Positions 17,875 through 24,262 of a stretch of 24,296 nt of DNA are shown here, in pieces; the first letter of the stretch is position 1; each line of letters begins with the position of its first letter. The notes under the pieces were generated by a model, which saw only the letters and a list, made by a program, of their open reading frames with translations, had not been told where the DNA came from and did not search any database. The translations under genes were made by a program, and so were the position numbers. Source of the DNA: DATARR01 sp044868005 (GTDB lineage Bacteria > Acidobacteriota > Thermoanaerobaculia > Multivoradales > UBA5704); assembly GCA_044868005.1 (NCBI GenBank), contig JBIOVX010000219.1, forward strand, positions 1-24,296, in the 5' to 3' direction.

Positions 17875-18207
17875 ATGGGAAACGACAAGCCCGACCTCCT
17901 CCAGGGGACCCTCGACATGCTCGTGCTCAAGGCCCTCTCCACCGGACCGATGCACGGCTGGGGCATCGCGCAGCGGCTGCGGCAGATGTCCGACGACGTT
18001 CTCCAGGTGCAGCAGGGTTCCCTCTACCCCGCCGTCCACCGGCTGGAGAGGCAGGGTTGGGTCCGCTCGTCCTGGGGGCCTTCGGACAACAACCGCCGGG
18101 CCCGCTACTACGAGCTGACCGCCAGCGGCCGGCGGCGGCTGGCCGAGGAGAAGGAGAGCTGGGAGCGGCTGGCGGCGGCCGTCTCCCAGGTGCTCCGCAC
18201 GACATGA
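17875..18207 (+). CDS. PadR-family transcriptional regulator
   Basis: The product is 110 aa, the standard short (subfamily 2) PadR form. LLQGTLDMLVLKALSTGPMHGWGIAQRL is the family signature, followed by the winged helix (VQQGSLYPAVHRLERQGWVRSSWG) with the wing NNRRARYYELTASGRRRL and a C-terminal dimer helix. It is predicted to repress its own operon at the palindrome 17817-17851. The start ATG at 17875 follows GGGAG by 11 nt. The stop overlaps the permease start by ATGA. A PadR gene fused this way to an ADOP permease is a common acidobacterial arrangement. Confidence 0.92.
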   Translation: MGNDKPDLLQGTLDMLVLKALSTGPMHGWGIAQRLRQMSDDVLQVQQGSLYPAVHRLERQGWVRSSWGPSDNNRRARYYELTASGRRRLAEEKESWERLAAAVSQVLRTT

Positions 18208-20897
18208 TCGGCGAACGGGCGCGGGTGACGGCGAGCAGCTTCCGCCATCGGCTGCGCACGCTGGTGACGGCGGCCGACCGCGAGCGCGAGGTGGATGAGG
18301 AGCTGCGCTTCCACCTCGAGATGGCGATCGAGCAGAACCGCGAGCGCGGCATGACGCCGGAAGAGGCGCGCCGGACGGCGCTGCGCGACTTCGGCGGCGT
18401 CGAACAGGTGCGGGAGGCCTGCCGCGACGAGCGCGGCATGCCGCCGCTGGAGACCCTGGCGAAAGACGTGCGCTGGTCGCTCCGCTCGCTGCGCAGGAAC
18501 CCTGTGTTCAGCGCCGCGGCGGTGGCAGTGCTCGGCATCGGCATTGGCGCCGTGACGGCCATCGCACCCATCCTCTACGGCGTTCTCGTCGCGCCGCTGC
18601 CGTACCCCTCCCCCGAGCGGCTGGTCGCTCTCTGGGAGTCGAGCCCCGAGCCCGGCTGGGAACAGGCCAACGTCTCGCCGGCCAACCTCCTCGATTGGCG
18701 CGAGCAGGTGAGGGCTTTCGGCGGCGTCACCGGCTATGGCTGGCCGGGCGGCTGGGCGCTTGGCGGCGAAGGGCGCGCCGAACGTGTCGAGGGCTGCCAG
18801 GTTCTCGGCAGCTTCCTTGCGGTCCTGGGCGTGGCGCCGCAGCTCGGCCGCGATCTCCGCGACGAAGACAACTGGAAGGGAGACGAACCGGCCGCGCTGA
18901 TCAGCTACGAGCTCTGGCAGCGGCGTTTCGGCGGCGCGCCGGATATCGTGGGCCGCCGCATTGAGCTCGATGGCAGGCCGCGCACCGTGGTCGGCGTGGC
19001 TCCCCGCGGCTTCGCCTTCCCGCGGCCGGGGCTCGACGTCTGGATCCCCTTCGACTGGCAGGCCTCCTTCAAGGGTGAGGCGTGGTTCCGCCGCGCTCAT
19101 TTCCTGCAAGCCGTCGCGCGCCTCGCACCGCAGGCGACGGTCGCGGGAGCGCGGCAGCAGCTCGGCACCCTGGCCGCGCAGCTCCAGAAGCGCTATCCCG
19201 ACACGAACAAGGACATGACCGGCGGCCTGACGCCGCTCAAGGAGTGGATCGTCGGCGATATCGAGAAGCCCCTCGCCGTGCTCTTCGCCGCGGTGGTGCT
19301 CCTGCTCCTCGTCACCTGCTCCAACGTCGCCGGCTTGCTGCTGGCGCGTTCCGGCACGCGGGCTCGCGAGCTCGGGCTGCGCGCGGCGCTCGGTGCCTCA
19401 CGCGGACGGCTGGCGCGGCAGCTCCTCACGGAAAGCCTCGTCCTCGCCGCCTTGGGTGGGACGGTAGGAGCGCTCCTCGGCGTTGCGGGCACCCGCCTCC
19501 TGCTGGCGCTCGCCGGCGAGACGCTGCCGCGCGCGCACGAGGTCGGGGCGAGCCTGCCGGCGCTCGCCGCGGCTCTCGGCGCCACCGCCCTCGCCGCCCT
19601 GCTCTTCGGCATCGCGCCGGCCCTGCGTCTGGCAGGCTCGCCTCCCGCGCGGCGGCTGCGCCAGCAGGGGACCAGCGCCGGCCCCGAGACCGCGTGGAGC
19701 CGCGGCGCGCTGGTGGCCCTCGAGGTGGCGCTGGCCATGGTCCTGCTCGCGGGCTCGGCGATCACCCTGCGCAGCTTCGCGGCCCTCTCGGCGGTCGATC
19801 CAGGGTTCCGCGCGCAGGGCGTCCTCGCCGCCAACCTCGACCTGCCGCCGGCGCGTTACCCGGAGTCGGCGCAGGTGACCGCGTTCCAGCACCGGGTGCT
19901 CGAGCGGGCCCGGTCGCTGCCTGGGGTCGCCGAGGCGGCGCTCGCGAGCAGCCTGCCCCTGGAAGGCAAGGTGTGGACGTCGGACCTCCTCGTCGAGGGT
20001 CGGCCGCCCGAGGAACACGACGTCGAGTTCCACCGCCGCATCGTCACCCCGAGCTACTTCCGCACCGCCGGCGTGCGCCTGGTGCGCGGCCCGGGCTTCG
20101 CTCCCGGCGTCGATGCAGCTTCGCCGCCGGTGGTGGTCGTCAACGAGACCCTCGCCCGGCGCCACTTCCCCGGCCAGAACCCCGTGGGCCGGCGCATCGC
20201 CATCTCCACCGATGCCCCTCTGGATAAGCCGCTGTGGCGGCAGGTGGTCGGCGTCGTGGCGGACGAGCGGATCGAGGGGTTGACAGTGGCGCCGATGGCC
20301 GAGGTGTTCGTGCCTCTCGGGCAGGAGCGGCTGGGAGACCCCCCGACGGCCGTGCGCAAGGTGGCTCTGCTGGTGCGCGTCCGCTCCGGCGAGCCGATGT
20401 CGCTGTTCCCGGCGTTGCGCGAGGCGGTGCGCCAGCTAGACCCCGAGAGCCCGCTCTACGACGCGCGGACCTTCGAGGGGATCCTGGCCGAGGCGACCCA
20501 TCGCGAGCGGCTGCTCACCGTCCTGCTCGGGCTCTTCGGCTCCACCGCGCTGGTGCTGGCCACGGTCGGGCTCTACGGCCTCATCGCCTTCACGCTCGCC
20601 GCGCGGCGGCAGGAGATCGCCATCCGCATCGCCCTTGGCGCGGGGCCCGCGCACGTGGTGCGGACCACGGTCGCCTGGGCCCTCGGCTTCTGTGGCGTCG
20701 GGATCCTCGCCGGACTGCCGCTGGCTGGCGCCGCCGGCCAGGGGCTCGCCGGTCTCCTCTACGGCGTACGGCCGGCGGATCCCACGAGCCTCGCGGCCGC
20801 CGCGGCGGTGCTCTCGGCGGCGGCTCTGGCGGCCTCGCTGCTGCCGGCGCGGAGAGCCACCCGCATCGACCCGATGCAGACGCTGCGCCGCGAGTGA
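18204..20897 (+). CDS. ADOP-type ABC transporter permease (MacB/FtsX family)
   Basis: The product is 897 aa. It begins with the acidobacterial permease prefix (ADREREVDEELRFHLEMAIEQNRERGMTPEEARRTALRDFGG, 23-65). A transmembrane helix follows at 101-130, then a large extracytoplasmic MacB-like domain, three membrane helices (about 355-470) with CSNVAGLLLARSGTRARELGLRAALGASRGRL, a duplicated helix and second periplasmic domain, and a final three-helix FtsX block (LYGLIAFTLAARRQEIAIRIALGAG...PARRATRIDPMQTLRRE). This internal duplication is what defines the ADOP group. No ATP-binding subunit is nearby. By family it would be part of a mechanotransmission or efflux system, but the substrate is unknown. 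Its ATGA overlap with padR indicates coupled expression. It is better started at 18204 than at the upstream open frame (18057), which covers padR. Confidence 0.92.
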   Translation: MIGERARVTASSFRHRLRTLVTAADREREVDEELRFHLEMAIEQNRERGMTPEEARRTALRDFGGVEQVREACRDERGMPPLETLAKDVRWSLRSLRRNPVFSAAAVAVLGIGIGAVTAIAPILYGVLVAPLPYPSPERLVALWESSPEPGWEQANVSPANLLDWREQVRAFGGVTGYGWPGGWALGGEGRAERVEGCQVLGSFLAVLGVAPQLGRDLRDEDNWKGDEPAALISYELWQRRFGGAPDIVGRRIELDGRPRTVVGVAPRGFAFPRPGLDVWIPFDWQASFKGEAWFRRAHFLQAVARLAPQATVAGARQQLGTLAAQLQKRYPDTNKDMTGGLTPLKEWIVGDIEKPLAVLFAAVVLLLLVTCSNVAGLLLARSGTRARELGLRAALGASRGRLARQLLTESLVLAALGGTVGALLGVAGTRLLLALAGETLPRAHEVGASLPALAAALGATALAALLFGIAPALRLAGSPPARRLRQQGTSAGPETAWSRGALVALEVALAMVLLAGSAITLRSFAALSAVDPGFRAQGVLAANLDLPPARYPESAQVTAFQHRVLERARSLPGVAEAALASSLPLEGKVWTSDLLVEGRPPEEHDVEFHRRIVTPSYFRTAGVRLVRGPGFAPGVDAASPPVVVVNETLARRHFPGQNPVGRRIAISTDAPLDKPLWRQVVGVVADERIEGLTVAPMAEVFVPLGQERLGDPPTAVRKVALLVRVRSGEPMSLFPALREAVRQLDPESPLYDARTFEGILAEATHRERLLTVLLGLFGSTALVLATVGLYGLIAFTLAARRQEIAIRIALGAGPAHVVRTTVAWALGFCGVGILAGLPLAGAAGQGLAGLLYGVRPADPTSLAAAAAVLSAAALAASLLPARRATRIDPMQTLRRE

Positions 20898-20942
20898 GGG
20901 GGCGGGCGGCCAACGCGCCTGGGTCTCCGCCGTAAGGAAACT

Positions 20943-21152
20943 TTACGCTTGCCGTCTGTTTTCCGGACGCTCTCCGTCTTCGAAGTATCGCGCTAAACCA
21001 TTCAGGATCATGGAGATATCCTCTCCTCGGTCCAAAAGAGACCGGCCGAATCGGGAATAGCCTTGGCCGAAGATCGCTTTCTCATGGCCAGGCCTGGCAG
21101 GCTCAACCTTCGTACTCTTGACGAGCTTCGAAATCGAGACTCCTGGCGCCAT
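20943..21152 (-). CDS. small hypothetical ORF in a 302-nt gap
   Basis: This is a 69-aa ORF with a charged, soluble-looking C-terminal half (SRFGRSLLDRGEDISMILNGLARYFEDGERPENRRQA) that I do not recognise. There is no Shine-Dalgarno sequence, no promoter and no terminator. The gap 20898-21199 otherwise shows only a weak hairpin near 20930-20945 and the leader hairpin at 21168. It may be a gene remnant or chance; codon use is less G+C-biased than in the flanking genes. Confidence 0.25.
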   Translation of the reverse strand: MAPGVSISKLVKSTKVEPARPGHEKAIFGQGYSRFGRSLLDRGEDISMILNGLARYFEDGERPENRRQA

Positions 21153-21167
21153 GAAGGCGTCAGTGGA

Positions 21168-21185
21168 CTGGACCCGAAGGTCCGG
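21168..21185 (+). promoter_or_regulatory. leader hairpin with tetraloop before the small unknown gene
   Basis: CTGGACC (21168-21174), tetraloop CGAA and GGTCCGG (21179-21185) form a 7-bp stem including one G-T pair. It stands directly 5' of the Shine-Dalgarno AAAGGAG, so it could protect the leader or modulate translation. Confidence 0.4.
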
Positions 21186-21199
21186 AAAGGAGTGAGAAG

Positions 21200-21604
21200 G
21201 TGCCCGACAAGACTCGTTACGCAGACCACCTCAAGGAGTGGGAGGAGATCACGGCCGCGGCGGCCGCGAACGCCTCCGAGCTGCCTCAGCTCGAGCTCCT
21301 CCGCGTCGATCTGGAAAGGCTGCTCCAGGAGGCGCGGGACCTCACCAAGCAGCAAGCGGTCCACCAGGCCGCCAAGCAGGAGGCCTCGAAGCGCCTGCAG
21401 ACGGTGATGGTCGAAGGCGCGAAACTGGCCACGGTCATGCGCGGCGGCCTCAAGCATCGCTATGGCAACCGCGCCGAGAAGCTGACGGAGTTCGGCCTGC
21501 AACCGTTCCGCGGCAGAAAAGCGAAACCGGCCGAGACCCCCGACGTTCCGCCATCGCAATCCGTCGAGAGCCCCCAGCCGGCCCGTGACACCGATGAGCA
21601 GTAA
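21200..21604 (+). CDS. hypothetical protein, helical, function unknown
   Basis: The product is 134 aa. The start is GTG with GGAG 7 nt upstream. Residues 1-85 are almost entirely helical and coiled-coil-like (LKEWEEITAAAAANASELPQLELLRVDLERLLQEARDLTKQQAVHQAAKQEASKRLQTVMVEG). A conserved-looking basic segment follows (AKLATVMRGGLKHRYGNRAEKLTEFGLQPFRGRK), then a disordered Pro/Ser/Glu tail. I do not recognise the family. It is transcribed alone, between a leader hairpin and a strong terminator, and borders the 21-bp repeat array. A relation to the array is possible but not shown. Confidence 0.7.
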   Translation: MPDKTRYADHLKEWEEITAAAAANASELPQLELLRVDLERLLQEARDLTKQQAVHQAAKQEASKRLQTVMVEGAKLATVMRGGLKHRYGNRAEKLTEFGLQPFRGRKAKPAETPDVPPSQSVESPQPARDTDEQ

Positions 21605-21621
21605 TCCGTAAGGCAGGATTC

Positions 21622-21653
21622 GGGGAGCATGCCCCCAGCACGCTCCCCCTTTT
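21622..21653 (+). terminator. intrinsic terminator of the small unknown gene
   Basis: GGGGAGC (21622-21628) pairs with GCTCCCC (21642-21648). The stem continues after one mismatch with TGC/GCA around the loop CCCCA, and is followed by CTTTT. It stands 18 nt after the stop codon. Confidence 0.75.
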
Positions 21654-21673
21654 GCTCGATCCAAGTCTACAAC

Positions 21674-22279
21674 GGCTCTTTGGAGACTTTCAATGGCTCG
21701 CCGGAAACATCCAAAGCTCCATTGGAAGCTTCCAACCAGGCATTGAAGACTTTCGGCGGCTCTCTGGAAGTCTCCAACGGCCCATTACAGACCTTCAACG
21801 GCTCGCCTGAAGCTTTCAATAGCCCATTGGAAGGTTCCAAAGAGGCATTGGAGACTTTCGGCGGCTCATTGGAAGGTTCCAACGGGCCATTGAAGACCTT
21901 CAACGCCTCATTGGAGTCTCCAATGGACTATTGGAGACCTTCGGCGACTCATTGGAAGTCTCCAACGGACCATTGGAAGCTTCCAACGGGCCTTCGGAAT
22001 CTTCGACGCTCCATTGGAAGGCACCAACGGCTCGTTGGCGGCCTTCAACGGCTCTTTGAAGACTCCGAATGAGACGTTGAAGACTTCCAACGCGCCGCCG
22101 GAAACTTCCGGTGGCCCATTGGAAGCTGCCCACGGCACGCCGAAGATTCCGGTGAGCCGTTGGAAGGTTCCAATGACACGATGGAAGCTTTGAAAGGCCC
22201 GTTGAAAGCTTCCAATGGCCCATCGGAAACCTTCAACGGGCCGCCGAATCCTTCCGAAGAGCCGATGAAAGCTTGGAAC
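21674..22279. repeat. tandem array of about 29 near-palindromic 21-bp units
   Basis: I could divide the segment into 29 consecutive units: 26 of 21 nt and three of 20 nt (units at 21905-21924, 21988-22007 and 22134-22153). The unit core is the palindrome CCATTGGAAGCTTCCAATGG or a close variant. Translated in phase, each unit gives a heptapeptide of the type N-G-P/S-L-E-x-S/F. Because of the palindrome, both strands give the same peptide (plus frame from 21629, minus frame 21667-21903). Units are 60-90 percent alike by eye, and a higher-order period of 4-5 units is visible (TTCGGC-ending units at 21737, 21842 and 21925). No frame stays open across the array on either strand, and the plus-strand ATG at 21629 is inside a terminator, so coding is doubtful. 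There are no spacers, so it is not CRISPR. Confidence 0.9.
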
Positions 22280-22281
22280 GA

Positions 22282-22340
22282 CACGCCATCGCGGCAGCAC
22301 CACGGCGCTGAGCGCCGGCCGCTGCATGCCGTTGTTGGGC
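22282..22340. other. degenerate attC-like element at the border of the repeat array
   Basis: Read on the minus strand it starts with the R''-type GCCCAAC (22334-22340) followed by AACGGCATGCAGC. It has an inner imperfect stem (GCAGC...GCTGC enclosing CGGCGCT/AGCGCCG). The matching GTTRRRY end is not recognisable where it should be (about 22270-22285), where the 21-bp repeats begin. It may be an attC truncated by the array, or an unrelated palindrome. Confidence 0.35.
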
Positions 22341-22366
22341 GGCCTGTGGTTGCAGAGGCGCATCGC

Positions 22367-22653
22367 CTACCTCGCTTCTGCCAAGCGCTTCACGCCCTCA
22401 ATGGTGCGCAATGCCCTGCGTGCCATGAGACGCCGCGAAGGAGGGCATTCAACATTCACATCTTCACCCAATTGGTTCGTAGTAAGCTTCAAGGACCACA
22501 TCCGTCTCGAAATCCCCATGCGGCACGAGGACGCTGTCCACGACAACTGCCTTTCCTACCCTCCAGTATCGTGCATCGGTACTTCACGCCAGCCGCCCTC
22601 GTGCTCTGCCCTCCGCATGGTACTTGGGAATCAGGGATATGTCGCCAACGATC
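22367..22653 (-). pseudogene. decayed cassette gene
   Basis: On the minus strand a protein-like frame reads GDISLIPKYHAEGRARGRLA, meets TGA (22584-22586), continues in the same frame as RYWRVGKAVVVDSVLVPHGD and on to EAYYEPIG, and stops near 22470. A second frame overlaps and runs on as QLGEDVNVECPPSRRLMARR...VKRLAEAR to TAG (22367-22369). One in-frame stop plus one frameshift would join these into one protein of about 90 residues that fills the space between two attC-like sites. No start codon is seen near the upstream site. I do not recognise the family. The opposite-strand ORF 22326-22661 is an alternative but lacks a Shine-Dalgarno sequence and starts inside the attC-like element. Confidence 0.35.
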
Positions 22654-22705
22654 GCCCATAACGGTCCTGCTGCTAACCGCGTAGCCGTCCGGTGAACAGT
22701 TGGGC
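22654..22705. other. putative attC site (short type)
   Basis: On the minus strand it begins GCCCAAC (22699-22705, a perfect RYYYAAC) and ends GTTATGGGC (22654-22662). GTTGGGC on the plus strand pairs with GCCC(AT)AAC with a 2-nt bulge, as extrahelical bases do in attC sites. A small inner stem GCTA/TAGC is present, but the middle is poorly paired. It stands 21 nt after the stop codon of the 22726-23301 gene, where a cassette attC should be. Confidence 0.5.
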
Positions 22706-22725
22706 TAGGTGACTGGAAGCAGAGA

Positions 22726-23301
22726 CTAGACCTTCCGCGCAAAGTGCCTGCCAAACCACGATAGTTCCTTTTGACAAGGCTGTAACGGTGATTGATACAC
22801 ATCTGTGTACTCGACGTGGACCGTAAGCGGCGCAAGGGACACTCGCACTACATCTCGCACGCTTGCGAAGATTGGATCGCTGGCGTCCCCCTCCAATTCG
22901 AGCAAGGTAACTTCTCTTCCTTGCGCAATGCTTCTATTAGACATTTCGCCCACAAAAGTTGTCCAGTACATGCCATCTGGAAGTGCAGGCATCCAGTCAA
23001 TGAGCGCATTCTCAACCTGGTTACCGTCTCCAACAGAGACGCGTTTGACGATGAGCGGCCCCGTACCATCATTCCGAATCTTGACAGTGATTCGATTTTC
23101 GTAGTCACCTACAGAGACATGTGGAATTGGTGTAACTGAGAGAACGTTGTGTCGGCGCTGATGTTTCAGGGTTGCGTGCGCCACATACAAAGAGATTGCT
23201 GAGACAACGAACGCTAAGAGCGCAACCATTGCACTCGCGATTGCCGCGATTGCATTGGCCCAATCGGGATTGCCGGTCAGAAACGTCGAGAGTTCTTTCA
23301 T
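22726..23301 (-). CDS. cassette-borne membrane-anchored protein, function unknown
   Basis: The product is 191 aa. A short N-terminus (KELSTFLTGNPDWA) precedes one long transmembrane helix (about 15-42, NAIAAIASAMVALLAFVVSAISLYVA) and a basic stop-transfer (LKHQRRHN). A beta-rich soluble domain follows (TPIPHVSVGDYENRITVKIRNDGTGPLIVKRVSV... LTVHVEYTDVYQSP), resembling an Ig-like or COG1470-like fold. With the N-terminal basic flank after the helix the domain may be cytoplasmic. I know similar short 'TM plus beta' proteins only as hypotheticals. The ATG lies 20 nt after the attC-like boundary G/TTAGGT with GAGGTG before it, the usual geometry of an integron cassette. Base composition is clearly less G+C-rich than upstream of 21600. 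Confidence 0.75.
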   Translation of the reverse strand: MKELSTFLTGNPDWANAIAAIASAMVALLAFVVSAISLYVAHATLKHQRRHNVLSVTPIPHVSVGDYENRITVKIRNDGTGPLIVKRVSVGDGNQVENALIDWMPALPDGMYWTTFVGEMSNRSIAQGREVTLLELEGDASDPIFASVRDVVRVSLAPLTVHVEYTDVYQSPLQPCQKELSWFGRHFARKV

Positions 23302-23321
23302 CCGCTATGCACCTCTTTGGC

Positions 23322-23396
23322 ACCTAACGGCTTGGCGGTGAGTGGCGGGAACCGCGCTTTTTGCGGTTTCCGTCCGCTCTACTGTCGGGATTGGGC
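23322..23396. other. attC site (strong candidate)
   Basis: On the minus strand the site runs from GCCCAAT (23390-23396, RYYYAAC with one mismatch) to GTTAGGT (23322-23328, a perfect GTTRRRY preceded by GCC). The central stem pairs 23340-23355 with 23363-23379 over about 14 bp, including AACCGC/GCGGTT, with a single bulged base at 23373 and loop GCTTTTT. Unpaired spacers lie between the central stem and the ends. Length 75 nt, ends, bulge and position between two ORFs are all as expected for an integron attC. Confidence 0.75.
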
Positions 23397-23429
23397 GCCT
23401 ATCCCGCGTCGGGTTCAAGCACCACGCCT

Positions 23430-24062
23430 TCATTGTAGTCCTTTAAGCGATAGCTGCTCAAGTTTACGAAGGCTTTTTCCTGGGTGGCGCTTTGCGAACT
23501 CTGCCAAAGTCCGCAAGAACGTCGGCTTATTAGTGCTCGAAAGCAGTCTGTTGCGGGTAAGCAAAAATTCCTGGTAGAAGGAAGTATCTTCGCTTCGGTA
23601 TGTCAATCGAAAACCTAAGCTGTTCTCCTCAATCTGTAGCGATTCATCATCTATGTCCTCAGCCTCATACTCTGGATCCCATCTGCTAGTACACAACCGT
23701 TCAAGTTGAGTCAAGCCGATTGACGAGAACAGCTGCGGCTCTGCTGTGGCAAGTACATAGAGCCCGTCGGCAGGACGGCTCCATACGAGACCACCCGGGA
23801 ACCGATAGATGATATCGGCACCTCCAGCTGCTAAGATAAGAGCATCTCTGAATTCATCCCTACCGCTGTTCGAAGTGTAGTCCTTGCCACCATCGCACTC
23901 AAGCCCAACTCTTCGAGAGCCGACTGTCAAGAGAAAGCCTAGGTTAAACCTTCCCCAAGATGTCTCAACGGTGACGTGTGTCCTAATCTCACAGGCATTA
24001 GCGATTCTCTTCAGAATCTCGGCCTCGAGTACATTTTCCAGAGATGTTTCAGAGGTGGCCAT
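23430..24062 (-). CDS. cassette-borne PD-(D/E)XK nuclease-like protein (DUF559/Vsr-like)
   Basis: The product is 210 aa. Residues 39-90 (FNLGFLLTVGSRRVGLECDGGKDYTSNSGRDEFRDALILAAGGADIIYRFPG) follow the DUF559/very-short-patch-repair pattern: a beta-hairpin, E-C-D-G-G-K with acidic candidates E55 and D57 and K60, then RDxxRDxxL (R68, D69, R72, D73), a helix, and the strand ending in YRF (R87). The remaining part (DPEYEAEDIDDESLQIEEN... AEFAKRHPGKSLRKLEQ) is an alpha-rich extension I cannot assign. It may be a DNA endonuclease in defence or repair, but activity is inference. It is a single gene between two attC-like sites, with a start codon 104 nt inside the cassette. Base composition is low relative to the window. 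Confidence 0.75.
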   Translation of the reverse strand: MATSETSLENVLEAEILKRIANACEIRTHVTVETSWGRFNLGFLLTVGSRRVGLECDGGKDYTSNSGRDEFRDALILAAGGADIIYRFPGGLVWSRPADGLYVLATAEPQLFSSIGLTQLERLCTSRWDPEYEAEDIDDESLQIEENSLGFRLTYRSEDTSFYQEFLLTRNRLLSSTNKPTFLRTLAEFAKRHPGKSLRKLEQLSLKGLQ

Positions 24063-24165
24063 AAGCGAAATGACTCCATGGTAGCATGCTTGTCCGTCAG
24101 TTATGCTCTCAAGACAACTCCATCATCTCAATCTTCGGTTCTCCCATTGTTGGTCCGATACCGAC

Positions 24166-24262
24166 GCCCAACCTGAAAGCGTCTATCTGAAGTCCTCCCG
24201 TGCAAGTCGCTCCGAAGTCCTCGGACGGTGCTGGGAGGATTTCAGATAGACGCAGGTTGAAC
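24166..24262. other. attC site with a long near-perfect hairpin
   Basis: Ends are GCCCAAC (24166-24172) and GTTGAAC (24256-24262), i.e. GTTCAAC and GTTGGGC on the minus strand, both fitting the core consensus. Outer arms CAACCT/AGGTTG (24169-24174, 24254-24259) pair, four bases (24175-24178) are extrahelical, and then 21-nt arms 24179-24199 and 24233-24253 pair with a single G-T pair. The apex has a TCCGA/TCGGA stem. The gene on its minus-strand downstream side starts at 24062. Between them I see only a 12-codon ORF (24109-24147). Confidence 0.7.

Noticed and set aside
21629..22072. 147-aa ORF beginning before the 21-bp array
   Set aside because: Its ATG is in the terminator hairpin, the Shine-Dalgarno spacing is impossible (1 nt), and the heptad pattern is lost after the deletion at 21905-21924.
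21674..22279. CRISPR array
   Set aside because: Repeat units follow each other directly with no unique spacers, are too variable, and no cas gene is present.
22326..22661. 111-aa plus-strand ORF
   Set aside because: It starts within the attC-like element, has no Shine-Dalgarno sequence, and the minus strand reads more like a (broken) protein in the orientation shared by both neighbouring genes.
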